A stretch of 64,000 nt of DNA from NCBI RefSeq assembly GCF_023516215.1, contig NZ_CP097349.1:3472001-3536000 (forward strand), in the 5' to 3' direction. The translations under genes and the position numbers were made by a program. This DNA comes from Cytobacillus pseudoceanisediminis (GTDB lineage Bacteria; Bacillota; Bacilli; Bacillales; Cytobacillaceae). Below are positions 35,139 to 44,391 of the stretch, piece after piece. The notes beneath the pieces were generated by a model. It saw only the letters and a program-made list of their open reading frames with translations. It ran no database searches and was not told the origin of the DNA. Each line of letters starts with the position of its first letter. Position 1 is the first letter of the stretch.

Positions 35139-35669
35139 CTATTCCTCTGCATTTAATTTCCTTGCTTCCCCAGACCAAACAAGTGCTTTTTTCTCCATTT
35201 CCTTCACAAATGCCTTTTTTGCTTGGCTATACTCACTTGTGTCATCAAACCTTTTTGCTAATTCTTCCTTGAATTTAGTGTACCTTGCTGCTTCAGCAGG
35301 ATGGGACCGCAGATAATCTCTAAATATTAGGTGCCGTTCTATTTGGGGGTTATCAAATTGATAGAAATGCAAATGATGAGATCGGTTTTCCCCGCCTTTT
35401 CGAAATAATCGTCTTCCTGTAATTCCCCATTCGCCAGCAGCCTCATATCCTAGGTTTTTCATTTCTTCATTAAAACTGTCTATCTTTTCGATGTCCTTCA
35501 CAATAAATATCATATCGATTACAGGCTTTGCCTTCATCCCCTGGACCGCAGTACTGCCAAAATGTTCACATTTTATGATGTCATCTTTAAAGATGGTTTT
35601 GAGAAACTGTGCCTCTACTTCATACATTAAAGCCCAATTATCGCTAAATTCCGTAAGCCGAATCTTCAT
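35139..35669 (-). CDS. GrpB/UPF0157 family protein
   Basis: 176 residues: the family hallmarks are FEHFGSTAVQGMKAKPVIDM (read here as CEHFGSTAVQGMKAKPVIDM), HHLHFYQFDNPQIERHLIFR and FRDYLRSHPAEAARYTKFK. It belongs to the nucleotidyltransferase-like fold family seen also fused to CoaE. Biochemical role unknown. ATG after GGAGGTC. Confidence 0.9.
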   Translation of the reverse strand: MKIRLTEFSDNWALMYEVEAQFLKTIFKDDIIKCEHFGSTAVQGMKAKPVIDMIFIVKDIEKIDSFNEEMKNLGYEAAGEWGITGRRLFRKGGENRSHHLHFYQFDNPQIERHLIFRDYLRSHPAEAARYTKFKEELAKRFDDTSEYSQAKKAFVKEMEKKALVWSGEARKLNAEE

Positions 35670-35857
35670 TTGGAGACCTCCATTATAAAACTTACATTGG
35701 GTAATTCATCCACAATTAGTTGTTGCTCCAAACCCTTTCAACCACACCCATTCCTGCCCATTAAATTCCATTCTGCATCTACTCTAATTAATTGATTAAC
35801 TTCAAACCTGCTTTCATATGTAAATCAGCCTCTGTATTTGTTGCTTCCTGGCAGTTT

Positions 35858-36399
35858 TTATAAAACATTCCAGGCTTTAATGGCCTCTTCTCGATTACTG
35901 CCTTTGTTTTTTGGGTCTGCAAAATAATCTCTGGTGAACTGATTATATTCGAATTGAGACCCTATTTGTTTTTTATAAGACGGATTCTTTTTTCTTTCTT
36001 CCTCTTCATACCAAGCATGAACCACATCACGATATGTTTTGCCTGCATTTTCTTTAAAATAATTTTGAATATAAGTCGAAAAATGAAATTTAGGGATAAT
36101 TGATTTGAAGAAGGCTCTTACAGTCTGGCTGCAGCGGTGATTTTCTGTGATGACAGTATCTAAATTTAATTCTGACAAAACATCTTTAGAAGGGGACTTT
36201 TTTTCTTTGCTGGCTTGTTTATTTCTCCTGTCTGAAGAAATGCTGCTATTCTATCCGTAATCTCCATTTTAGAGCCAGCAGCACTCATTCCATTCTCTCT
36301 GCAAAAAACTCGCAGCTCTTCTTTTAACCAATAATAGCTGAGGAAATCTTTTACTTCCAAATCCTTTCTTAGTTCCGGCCTCAAGTATTCTACCTCCAT
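35858..36399 (-). CDS. SAP-domain / DUF6434-like protein, frameshifted
   Basis: About 180 residues when repaired. The first part (36399-36166) is a SAP-type helix-extension-helix domain: KEELRVFCRENGMSAAGSKM and EITDRIAAFLQTGEI. The second part (to 35858) reads VRAFFKSIIPKFHFSTYIQN and YRDVVHAWYEEE, as in Bacillus proteins annotated SAP/DUF6434. One added base in the G4 run at 36192-36195 joins them as KKSPPSKDVLSELNLD. A nucleic-acid-binding role is suggested by the SAP domain only. Confidence 0.75.
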
Positions 36400-36546
36400 T
36401 TTAAGATAATAATATTATAAAACACATGTTCGTAAATGTAAATTTTACCAATATATTTTGGCTATTCCAATCTTTTTAGATATTCCTATTCTTGCCGCCC
36501 AAATGATTTGTGATATAACAAGATTAGAAGACTTTTAGAATGAAGG

Positions 36547-37122
36547 ATGTGTTACAGGTTGAATGAACGTCATCATCTAATACTTTGGTTTATGATCATC
36601 CTGGTGCCGATTATTGTCTTTATGAATACGAACAATTGGGAAAATGCATTTCTGACTTTTTTGGGAGAGGTGATTTTCTATCTCGTTTACGGATTGTTTT
36701 GGTTTCGCCGTGATCAGAAAAGTCAGGCGGATTCCGAAATCTGGCTGATCAGCAAACTTTCAGATGAGCAATTAGAGGATTTCTCCATCTCTCTATTATC
36801 CAAACTTGGTTATATAGTTACAAAACCGATTGATGAGAATCCGGATATAAGTTTTTTACTTGCCTCTCCATCGGGGTATCAAGTGATTGTTAAAGTCAAA
36901 AGCCATAAAAGAGAAGTCGGAATACGCCTAGTCCAAAAAACTTTAAGGCAAATGGATATTTTTGATGCTGCTGAATGCTGGGTCATCACAAATGAGCGTT
37001 TCACCCGTCAAGCAATTGAATTTGCCGAAGCAAACAATATGCGTTTATATGACAGGCAACAGTTTATAAAATGGATTCTAAAAGCGAAAAAAGGGGAAAA
37101 AATACGGGGGCAGCATTCTTGA
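36547..37122 (+). CDS. Membrane-anchored Mrr-like restriction endonuclease-fold protein
   Basis: 191 residues: two N-terminal hydrophobic segments (LILWFMIILVPIIVFM and FLTFLGEVIFYLVYGLFWF), then a restriction-endonuclease-like domain (EDFSISLLSKLGYIVTKPID, YQVIVKVKSHKREVGI, WVITNERFTRQAIEFAE). The family active site is D-(x)n-(E/Q)xK; here the second element reads KVK, so the acidic or Gln residue is replaced and nuclease activity is doubtful. No methylase or partner gene is adjacent, so it is not a restriction-modification system. Start uncertain (ATG 36547 or TTG 36559). Confidence 0.75.
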   Translation: MCYRLNERHHLILWFMIILVPIIVFMNTNNWENAFLTFLGEVIFYLVYGLFWFRRDQKSQADSEIWLISKLSDEQLEDFSISLLSKLGYIVTKPIDENPDISFLLASPSGYQVIVKVKSHKREVGIRLVQKTLRQMDIFDAAECWVITNERFTRQAIEFAEANNMRLYDRQQFIKWILKAKKGEKIRGQHS

Positions 37123-37182
37123 TGTTCAGGAAATTCCTGTATACCTCTACTTTCATGAATGCCTATCTTTCACAAATTAAAT

Positions 37183-37212
37183 ATCCCAATTTCACAGTAA
37201 GAAATTGGGAAT
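37183..37212 (+). terminator. Hairpin after the Mrr-like gene
   Basis: TCCCAATTTC/GAAATTGGGA stem with a 7-base loop; the tail is only weakly T-rich. Confidence 0.5.
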
Positions 37213-37252
37213 CTATTGTTAATAAGGAATATCTCTATACTATAAATTCAAT

Positions 37253-37810
37253 TCACCTATATGAATCATGTATCGGATGAAACAAGTCTTCCGCTGCATT
37301 TCTGACAACTGAAAAATGTTCCACATTGTAATGGCCGTGAAGAGTATCATTATGATGCTTGATAATTTGTTCTGCACTTAAAGCATCGCTGTCCGTTGTT
37401 GAATGTCCATCACCTACTAATGTTACATCCAATCCACTAATAGTTGCGGTTCTAACTGCACTGTCTATACAGTGCTGGGTTTTACACCCCATTATAACAA
37501 CATGCTTGACCTTTTGAGATTTAAGGTGATCCAGCAGTCCTGTTCCATGGAAGGAATTCGTCGCAGCTTTATCAAAGAACTTCGTTTCCGCAGGCACATT
37601 AATTTCTTCGTGAACCTGAAATCCTTTGCCTTTCCCTTCAGCAACATCTAAATCCCTAACAAAGACAACTGGAATACTGGATTGCTTTGCCTTTTCGATC
37701 ACTAAATTGATATTCCCAATAAGCCGCTCTTTATTAAAAACTTTACTTTCTTTTATATTCCCATCAATTAACTCCTGTTGGGCATCAATAATTAATAATG
37801 TTTGATTCAA
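37253..37810 (-). CDS. Isochorismatase-like cysteine hydrolase
   Basis: About 185 residues. The family's catalytic set is visible: Asp in LLIIDAQQELI, and Cys in HVVIMGCKTQHCIDSAVRT. Members hydrolyse amides such as nicotinamide or ureidoacrylate. TTG at 37810 follows AAAGGGGAAAA and is the likely start, rather than the ATG six codons earlier. Substrate unknown; no operon partner. Confidence 0.87.
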   Translation of the reverse strand: MNQTLLIIDAQQELIDGNIKESKVFNKERLIGNINLVIEKAKQSSIPVVFVRDLDVAEGKGKGFQVHEEINVPAETKFFDKAATNSFHGTGLLDHLKSQKVKHVVIMGCKTQHCIDSAVRTATISGLDVTLVGDGHSTTDSDALSAEQIIKHHNDTLHGHYNVEHFSVVRNAAEDLFHPIHDSYR

Positions 37811-38032
37811 ATGATTTTCCCCTTTCAATACCTATAAAGTTATTTGAGATCTGTTCCCCATAGTATTTTCATGCCAATATATTGATTGTCATAATAACAT
37901 TGTCCGAAAATGTTATCTAAATTTTTAGACATTTTTGATTTTAACATATTAATCAGTTCAATAAAATATGTTTAAGTTCCTTATTCGAATGCTTTACTGT
38001 GAAACCTGGACGTTCATTCAATCATCTTTAAG

Positions 38033-38061
38033 AAAAAAGTCCGCCTGAGTGAGGCGGACCT
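38033..38061 (-). terminator. proS terminator
   Basis: GGTCCGCCTCACTCAGGCGGACT stem-loop with a T6 tail on the minus strand, 45 bases after the proS stop. Confidence 0.9.
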
Positions 38062-38105
38062 AAATAATTGACCCTGAAAGATCACGTAATATTTCACATT
38101 CAAGC

Positions 38106-39545
38106 TTAATAAGCTCGCGCAAACCAAACCGTATGCTTCGCTTCTTTACCACAATGGATGCATGTGTCCTTAGTTGCCGGCGGATTGAACGGAATGTTCC
38201 TTGTTGTGAATTTTGTTTTTTCTTTGACACTTTCTTCACAGGCGTCTTCTCCGCACCAGCCAGCCAATATCCAGCCAGGAATGGTTTCATTTAATTCGGA
38301 TTCTGCTATGTGCTGTTCTAACTGGTCCATTGTATCAATATGTGTGTGTGAATTCTCCGAGCGGAACGCTTTTGCATTTTCGAATAGACGATTCTGCATG
38401 GTTTCAAGCTCTTTTTTAATGCTGTCAATAATGGCTTCAAGCGGTACCGCAACTTTGTCTCCAAGATCACGGGCCTTCATTAAACATTGATTTTGGTCTA
38501 AATCACGTGGACCGAGTTCTATGCGGACAGGTACACCTTTCAGTTCCCACTCATTAAATTTATAGCCTGGTGATTGATCAGAATCATCTAGGCGGACGCG
38601 GATTCCTTCTGCCTTTAATGCTGCAAAGATTTCATCTAACTTCTCCATAATGGCCGGGTTCTTTTTCCATGGCCCGACTGGAATCAGTACAACTTGAGTC
38701 GGTGCTATTTTTGGAGGCAGCACAAGGCCTTGCTCATCTCCATGAACCATGATGACGGAGCCAATTAACCTTGTAGACGTACCCCAGGATGTTGTATGGA
38801 CAAAGGTGTGTTTATTTTCTTTATTCAAATATTTGATATCGAAAGCTTCGGCAAATTTTGTACCTAAGTAATGGGAGGTACCTGCCTGCACCGCTTTTCC
38901 ATCTTTCATCATCGCTTCAATGGAAAAAGTATCAACCGCACCGGCAAAGCGTTCTGATGGTGTTTTTTGGCCATCATAAACTGGAATCGCAAGTAATCCT
39001 TCTACAACCTCTTTATAAATGGAAAGCATTTGCATTGTTTCCTTACGCGCATCTTCTTCATCCACATGAGCCGTATGGCCTTCCTGCCATAAAAATTCAG
39101 AAGTGCGGATAAATGGAAGAGTCTTCTTCTCCCACCGGAATACATTTGCCCATTGATTTATTAATACAGGCAGATCCCGATAACTCTTAATCCAATCTGA
39201 ATACAAATGTCCAATCATTGTTTCAGAAGTTGGGCGCAGTGCCAGACGTTCCTCCAGTTTCTCACCTGCCGCTTCTGTTATCCATGGAAGCTCTGGCGAG
39301 AATCCTTCAATATGATCCTTTTCCTTCTGAAAGAAGGATTCTGGAATTAACATGGGGAAATATGCATTGCGATGACCGGTTTCTTTAAAACGCTTATCCA
39401 TCTCTTCCTGAATATGTTCCCATATTTCATAGCCATCCGGCTTAAAGGCAATACAGCCGCGAACTGGGGTGTAATCAAATAAATCGGCTTTTTGAATCGT
39501 ATCAAGATACCATTTTGAAAAGTTGTTTGGCTTTTGTTGAGACAT
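38106..39545 (-). CDS. proS: Prolyl-tRNA synthetase, short (archaeal/eukaryal-like) type
   Basis: Class II synthetase of 479 residues that charges tRNA-Pro. It is the ProS form without the bacterial editing insert, with the C-terminal zinc-like domain (CGEDACEESVKEKTKF ... CIHCGKEAKHTVWFARAY) ending in Tyr, as in this group. Motif 2 is seen as RTSEFLWQEGHTAH and motif 3 in SVIMVHGDEQGLVLPP. It is preceded by a T-box leader, so expression should respond to uncharged tRNA-Pro. Bacillus genomes often carry a second, bacterial-type ProS elsewhere. RBS AAGGAGG. Confidence 0.95.
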   Translation of the reverse strand: MSQQKPNNFSKWYLDTIQKADLFDYTPVRGCIAFKPDGYEIWEHIQEEMDKRFKETGHRNAYFPMLIPESFFQKEKDHIEGFSPELPWITEAAGEKLEERLALRPTSETMIGHLYSDWIKSYRDLPVLINQWANVFRWEKKTLPFIRTSEFLWQEGHTAHVDEEDARKETMQMLSIYKEVVEGLLAIPVYDGQKTPSERFAGAVDTFSIEAMMKDGKAVQAGTSHYLGTKFAEAFDIKYLNKENKHTFVHTTSWGTSTRLIGSVIMVHGDEQGLVLPPKIAPTQVVLIPVGPWKKNPAIMEKLDEIFAALKAEGIRVRLDDSDQSPGYKFNEWELKGVPVRIELGPRDLDQNQCLMKARDLGDKVAVPLEAIIDSIKKELETMQNRLFENAKAFRSENSHTHIDTMDQLEQHIAESELNETIPGWILAGWCGEDACEESVKEKTKFTTRNIPFNPPATKDTCIHCGKEAKHTVWFARAY

Positions 39546-39589
39546 CTTCTTTTCCTCCTTGGAAAATGAAATTTGTTTAAAAAATAAAA

Positions 39590-39815
39590 AAGCATAAAGA
39601 GTCCTTCAAAAGGACGTCTTTACGCTAATAGACGTGGTACCACCTTAGTTCGACTTTAATATAAAATCTAAAGTCCTCTAAACGTTTGTAACGAAACGAC
39701 CCGGTTAGCTTTACTAACAATCTCCGTGGCAGGGTTCAATAAGGAGGGGTGATATAGCTTTCAGCCCAGGCTATATTTTCTGTTTCACAATCCTTATTTA
39801 CTTGATCACATCATT
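39590..39815 (-). ncRNA. T-box riboswitch ahead of proS
   Basis: The T-box core AAGGTGGTACCACG (39646-39633) is followed by a terminator stem (AGCGTAAAGACGTCC...GGACTCTTTATGC) with a long T-tail ending near 39590. An antiterminator-type stem precedes it. Upstream, AATAAGGA (39801-39794) and TCCTTATT (39748-39741) pair to form a Stem I of only about 61 bases, holding a CCC/CCT stretch as a proline specifier candidate. The UGGU in the core would pair with an ACCA tRNA end. Stem I looks shorter than usual. The 39816-40015 remainder holds promoters only. Confidence 0.85.
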
Positions 39816-40027
39816 GATTTCATATATATAAGTTAATATATCAACTTGTCACAGGCAATTCAATATTTACAGTAGTTTATTTTCCATTTTAAACAGCCTG
39901 CCCCAAAAGACTTTAAAAAAGACCCTCAGCTGATCAATTTTAAATGTTATGATAAACAAGTATGTTAACTATACATTTTTTAAGTTAACATTCAAACGTA
40001 AACGAACCATTTCAATTGGGGGATTTT

Positions 40028-40444
40028 ATGTATAAGCTGCGAGGCCATCATCTTTTTTGCCTTCTGGGATATCGGGGAATGGGCTACTCTCAGGAATACG
40101 TGGAAAATATGACACGTTTGCACCAAGCCTTGAGAGACAACCCCAGGACATGGATACAGCTTGTAAAAGGGCCAGATCAACTGTGTAAAAAGTATCCCAA
40201 CTCAGGTGAATACCACTGTGAACACAACGATATTTATGAAAGAGATGCCGTTATTTTAGAAAAACTTGGACTTAAGATCGGGCAAATCCTGTATTGGAAG
40301 GACATTGAGTCGAACATTCAAAAATATGCCCTTCCCTCAGATATTCAAACTGTTTGCGAAACGTGTTCCTGGCGTTCATACGGCGTTTGTGAAGAAGGTA
40401 TTCAAGATATTCTTGAAGGGAAGGGCTTAAGGGAAGTAAAGTGA
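40028..40444 (+). CDS. DUF1284 domain protein
   Basis: 138 residues. Full-length match to the DUF1284 pattern: KLRGHHLFCLLGYRGMGYS at the start and a cysteine-rich pattern (LCKKYP, YHCEHND, CETCSW, GVCEEG) suggesting a metal site. Function unknown. ATG 40028 follows GGGGGATTTT; the frame is open to 40016 but without a better start. Confidence 0.88.
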   Translation: MYKLRGHHLFCLLGYRGMGYSQEYVENMTRLHQALRDNPRTWIQLVKGPDQLCKKYPNSGEYHCEHNDIYERDAVILEKLGLKIGQILYWKDIESNIQKYALPSDIQTVCETCSWRSYGVCEEGIQDILEGKGLREVK

Positions 40445-40587
40445 CCCTCCCCTGTTAAATACCCATTCTTAAACTTGCTTGAGAACTGTTTTAAATCTGC
40501 AACAACCATTAAATTATTATCCTGTTTATACAGGAATTAATCGAGTCCTTTCAGAATATATGTAAAAAAGGTAATGGAGGGATTAAC

Positions 40588-41055
40588 ATGGCATTTGTGG
40601 CTATTTTGACGGTTGGACGGCTGAAGCACTCAGAAGAACATCCTGCCTCCCGGGAGTTTTTTGAAGCGGGAATTGAAGTCATGCGAGAGGCTGCTAAAAC
40701 AGGGCACCTCATAAAAGAATTCTCACCAACTAGAGCTAAGTTCCCTGAAGAAACGATTAAAGGAGAGGGTACCCCCATTCTCACCTTAACAGTATGGACA
40801 AACCTTCAATCTTTATATCAGTTTACCTATTCTGGCCTGCATAGGCAGGCATTGCAGGACAGGAATAAGTGGTTTGGGCCTCTTCCAGAGAGACAGCCAA
40901 ATTATGTGGTGTGGTGGACGGATATGTTATCGGATGTATCCTGGAAGGAAGCTTTCAATAGATATGATTTTTATATCCAGCATGGACCTGATTCTTTTGC
41001 ATTTGACTTTAGACATGCATTTGATCAATTTGGGAAACCGATCCTGCTTAAATAG
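40588..41055 (+). CDS. DUF3291 domain protein
   Basis: 155 residues of the DUF3291 family (dimeric ferredoxin-like fold): FVAILTVGRLKHSEEHPASR, LTVWTNLQSLYQFTYSGLHR and VVWWTDMLSDVSWKEAFNRY are typical. Role unknown. RBS GGAGGGA. Confidence 0.85.
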   Translation: MAFVAILTVGRLKHSEEHPASREFFEAGIEVMREAAKTGHLIKEFSPTRAKFPEETIKGEGTPILTLTVWTNLQSLYQFTYSGLHRQALQDRNKWFGPLPERQPNYVVWWTDMLSDVSWKEAFNRYDFYIQHGPDSFAFDFRHAFDQFGKPILLK

Positions 41056-41097
41056 CTGGGGTTAATTCTCCTGCACAGCGTTTTTCCTATCAGCACT

Positions 41098-41652
41098 TTA
41101 CTGCGGCCTCACCTTATACATTAAATGAATTTCATTAGCCATATAATCGGAACTAAAATGAAGTCCCTTCTTTAGCCACCACATGATGATGCCTACCAAT
41201 GAGGCTGTTTTAATATCTATAGAAACATATTCGCCGGGCAATTCCTTCTGTGTATTCTTTCTTCTTATTTCTACTAACTGTTTTAATAATACGAATAGTT
41301 TTTCCTCGAATTGATTCATCTTGAATAAGATCAGCAAATACTTTCTGTGGATATATAAATAATCAAGCAATTGGGTCAGCTGCTGCTTTTCTGATAGATC
41401 TTCCGATTGTATCAATGCTGCAATTTTATCAGATAGCCCGCTTAAAATTTCTCCGGTAATTTGCGTTAGAAAATCTTGAATATCCTGATAGTGCAAGTAA
41501 AATGTTGTCCGGTTTAATCCTGCTTCGGCCGCAACTTTCTGAACGGTCAGTTTTGAAATATCGGATTCCTCTGATAGCAGGGAAAAAGCTGCTGTTTTGA
41601 ACATTTCCTTTGAACGGATTGTACGGGGATCTTCCTTTTTCGGCGCAGACAT
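41098..41652 (-). CDS. TetR/AcrR-family repressor
   Basis: 184 residues. N-terminal helix-turn-helix: LTVQKVAAEAGLNRTTFYLH (about 34-53). The rest is an all-helical ligand-binding domain. It is divergent from an MFS drug exporter with two dyads in the shared promoter region, so it likely represses that gene and itself. The inducer is unknown. Confidence 0.88.
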   Translation of the reverse strand: MSAPKKEDPRTIRSKEMFKTAAFSLLSEESDISKLTVQKVAAEAGLNRTTFYLHYQDIQDFLTQITGEILSGLSDKIAALIQSEDLSEKQQLTQLLDYLYIHRKYLLILFKMNQFEEKLFVLLKQLVEIRRKNTQKELPGEYVSIDIKTASLVGIIMWWLKKGLHFSSDYMANEIHLMYKVRPQ

Positions 41653-41716
41653 TCTAACCCTCCTTTATAGATTTTCATGGACTTTCTCAACAGCCCCTAT
41701 TCATGCTGTCGATTAG

Positions 41717-41792
41717 TGAACACACACAAGAAAACTGTTCATGGTCAAGAATAGATGGTTTTGTTACTATGAATTTTATCGACAACATGTTG
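41717..41792. promoter_or_regulatory. Candidate TetR operators between the repressor and MFS genes
   Basis: Two dyads: TGAACA-N13-TGTTCA (41717-41741) and the perfect palindrome CAACATGTTG (41783-41792), 33 bases upstream of the MFS start. Either could be the repressor site; no direct evidence. Confidence 0.4.
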
Positions 41793-41824
41793 AGAATACA
41801 AGTTCAGAACGAAGGAGTTTATGA

Positions 41825-43285
41825 ATGAGCAATGAAATAACAGAAAGCAATAAAAAAATATTATTAATCGTTCTGATTGCCGGCTGTTTCTTATCCACCT
41901 TGAATCAGACTTTATTAAATGTGGCATTGAGCAGTTTCATGGAGGAATTCAACGTAAAAGCAGCAACGGTCCAATGGTTATCAACCGGATTTATGCTTGT
42001 AAATGGGGTATTAGTCCCCATCACAGCATTTCTGATGCAGCGGTTTACAACAAGGCAGCTGTTCATTAGTTCAATGTTCTTTTTACTCATCGGATCTGTC
42101 ATTAGCGCCTGTGCACTGAACTTTGGCATGCTGCTGGCAGGGAGGATGATTCAGGCAATCGGCGCCGGAATTATCATGCCCCTGATGATGACCGTCATTC
42201 TATATTTATACCCCGCCGAGCATCGCGGAAGTGTAATGGGGAAAATTGGCTTTGCAGTAATCTTTGCACCGGCCATTGCTCCTACCCTATCCGGTTTTAT
42301 TATTGAATTTGTTTCATGGAGATGGCTGTTTATTGGGTTAATTCCCTTTTTAATCATCGTCATCGTTCTGGCTTTCAAATATTTGATGAATGTATCGGAA
42401 ACATCAAAAGCGAGATTGGATCTCCCAAGTGTTATTTTGTCCACGATTGGCTTTGGATGCATTTTATTCGGATTTAGTGCCGCGGGAAGCAAAGGATGGC
42501 AAAATCCTATAGTCCTTACAACGATCATTGCAGGAATATTCTTTACAGCTCTATTCTGCTTGCGGCAGATGAAATCAAAGGAGCCTTTACTGAATTTATC
42601 TGTATTTAAGTACAAAATCTTCACTCTCACATCGCTTATCAATGTCCTAATTACGATGATTATGTATGCGGATTTAATCCTTCTGCCTATTTACCTGCAG
42701 GACGGGCGCGAGTTCACGGCTTTCGAAGCAGGATTGCTTTTATTGCCCGGAGCTATCATCAACGCGTTCTTATCTCCAGTTACTGGAAGAATGTATGATA
42801 AATACGGTGCAAAACCACTCTTTATTACAGGATTAGTATTTGTAAATATTTCCATGTGGGGAGTAATCGATTTGAACGAATCGACTACTTATATGTATTT
42901 AATGGTCCGCACCATTATTTTGAGAATAGGACTAAGCTTTATTACTATGCCTTTAAATACAGCAGGATTGAATGCTCTGCCAAGAGAGCTGGGATCTCAC
43001 GGTTCAGCCGTTAACAACACCATTCGCCAATTGTCAGGTGCGATTGGAACTTCAGTTGTCATCACTTTATATACGATCCAGGCAACATCATATGCTTCGG
43101 AGTTGTCCAAAGAAAACATGACAGCAGGCAAACTGGAGAGCTTAGCTTCGATCTTTGGTTCAAGTTCTGCCTATGTCTTTATGTTAGTCCTATCCCTTGC
43201 AACACTGATTTTAGTTTTCTTTGTGCCTAAAAAATCGCCAAAAAACACCCATGATAAAGGATTGGCTCAACAAAGCCAGAGTTAA
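41825..43285 (+). CDS. DHA2-type MFS multidrug transporter
   Basis: Cytoplasmic-membrane proton antiporter of 486 residues with about 14 helices. Motifs: TLNQTLLNVALSSFMEEFNV in helix 1, the loop 2-3 motif region PITAFLMQRFTTRQLF, and antiporter motif C-like GRMIQAIGAGIIMPLMM. It resembles EmrB/LmrB-family drug exporters. RBS AACGAAGGAG. The adjacent TetR gene likely controls it. A terminator follows at 43293-43325. Confidence 0.92.
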   Translation: MSNEITESNKKILLIVLIAGCFLSTLNQTLLNVALSSFMEEFNVKAATVQWLSTGFMLVNGVLVPITAFLMQRFTTRQLFISSMFFLLIGSVISACALNFGMLLAGRMIQAIGAGIIMPLMMTVILYLYPAEHRGSVMGKIGFAVIFAPAIAPTLSGFIIEFVSWRWLFIGLIPFLIIVIVLAFKYLMNVSETSKARLDLPSVILSTIGFGCILFGFSAAGSKGWQNPIVLTTIIAGIFFTALFCLRQMKSKEPLLNLSVFKYKIFTLTSLINVLITMIMYADLILLPIYLQDGREFTAFEAGLLLLPGAIINAFLSPVTGRMYDKYGAKPLFITGLVFVNISMWGVIDLNESTTYMYLMVRTIILRIGLSFITMPLNTAGLNALPRELGSHGSAVNNTIRQLSGAIGTSVVITLYTIQATSYASELSKENMTAGKLESLASIFGSSSAYVFMLVLSLATLILVFFVPKKSPKNTHDKGLAQQSQS

Positions 43286-43292
43286 TAACACG

Positions 43293-43328
43293 AGCATACC
43301 TAAGATTTCTTGGGTATGCTTTGCTATT
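43293..43328 (+). terminator. Terminator between convergent MFS and DUF523 genes
   Basis: AGCATACC/GGTATGCT stem followed by TTTGCTATTTC, soon after the MFS stop. Confidence 0.65.
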
Positions 43329-43372
43329 TCTCGATTATAAAAAATGGGTGCTTAAGCGCAGTCTCTTGATTT

Positions 43373-43855
43373 TTAGTCTGTATAATTGGACCCTTCTTCC
43401 AAAAGTAAATCTGCCAGCCCCTCTTCTGATACTACGTTAATGCCATTCCTTTTAAGCAAGGCCGACGTGACTCCATCTCCAGGAATTTTGTTGCCCTTAA
43501 ACTCGCCGTTATAAATCATTGAACTTCCACAGGAGGGACTATATTCTTTTAGCACGACTGCAGTAACTTGCAGCTCTTGGGCCTTTTTTAACGTGATATA
43601 GGCTCCTTCTATGTACAAATCGGTAACATCTCTGCCTGATTTTTCAATTACCTTAGCTTTGCCATCAAGAACATCTGCTCCGTCACCGTCTATTATCTCA
43701 GCAGGTTCTCTTGGTGTTGAAAAACCTCCAAGCAACTCAGGACAAACAGTAATTGCCTTCTTCTGCTCCAGCATTTGACGGATTTTTTGATTTAAGCAAT
43801 GAGTGCCGTTATATCTTACTTCCAACCCTGCTAAACAAGAACTGACTAATATCAT
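43373..43855 (-). CDS. DUF523 family protein
   Basis: 160 residues matching DUF523 over the full length: ILVSSCLAGLEVRYNGTHC at the start, VCPELLGGFSTPREPAEI and LKEYSPSCGSSMIYNGEFKG, with conserved cysteines that may hold a metal or cluster. ATG 43855 gives the usual start; an ATG three codons earlier is possible. Function unknown; also found fused to DUF1722 in other bacteria. Confidence 0.9.
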   Translation of the reverse strand: MILVSSCLAGLEVRYNGTHCLNQKIRQMLEQKKAITVCPELLGGFSTPREPAEIIDGDGADVLDGKAKVIEKSGRDVTDLYIEGAYITLKKAQELQVTAVVLKEYSPSCGSSMIYNGEFKGNKIPGDGVTSALLKRNGINVVSEEGLADLLLEEGSNYTD

Positions 43856-43986
43856 TAGTGACACCTCAATCTAATAGTTATTCTTCCACTAAGCGAAAAT
43901 AAAAAAGAGTCCTTAATTGTCTAACCGGACTTTACTGCAATTATTGTTAGTAACTATACACATCGAATTGCCATAAAGGCAGGGAA

Positions 43987-44256
43987 TTACCGGTTCTTCC
44001 TAAACAAATCTATTAAATAGTAAAGCTGTGAAATTATAAATGATAGCAGTAATACAATTATGGTTCCAAATATATAAACCGCTTCTTCTGCCGGATTGCC
44101 TCCACCCATAAATACGGATCCAAACATAAAAAAGAGTAAGACACTTACGATTGCAAATAAGAAAAAAATACTAATATACTTTGACATAGACTCCCCCATA
44201 AAATCCATTCTTTCTTTAATTTCATTCGTTTCTTCTTTAGTATTTCCTTCTTTCAT
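43987..44256 (-). CDS. Small two-helix membrane protein
   Basis: 89 residues: acidic/basic N-terminus (KEETNEIKERMDFMGESM), then helices ISIFFLFAIVSVLLFFMFGS and YIFGTIIVLLLSFIISQLYY, ending in RKNR. Function unknown. Confidence 0.6.
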   Translation of the reverse strand: MKEGNTKEETNEIKERMDFMGESMSKYISIFFLFAIVSVLLFFMFGSVFMGGGNPAEEAVYIFGTIIVLLLSFIISQLYYLIDLFRKNR

Positions 44257-44330
44257 TGCCTTGTTATGCTTTTTATTTGTTCTTAAACATACTATTCATT
44301 TCCAATAAGAAAAGTTTAAGTTAAAGAAAA

Positions 44331-44363
44331 CAAAAAAGGAACGGAAAAAATCCATTCCTTCAT
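44331..44363 (-). terminator. Terminator of the DUF4822 lipoprotein gene
   Basis: GGAATGGA/TCCGTTCC-type stem followed by TTTTTTG on the minus strand. Confidence 0.75.
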
Positions 44364-44391
44364 GAAAAGATGCTGCTCTTATTTAATGTTT

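Noticed and set aside
36547..37122. Restriction-modification system
   Set aside because: No methylase or specificity gene nearby, and the active-site motif is altered.
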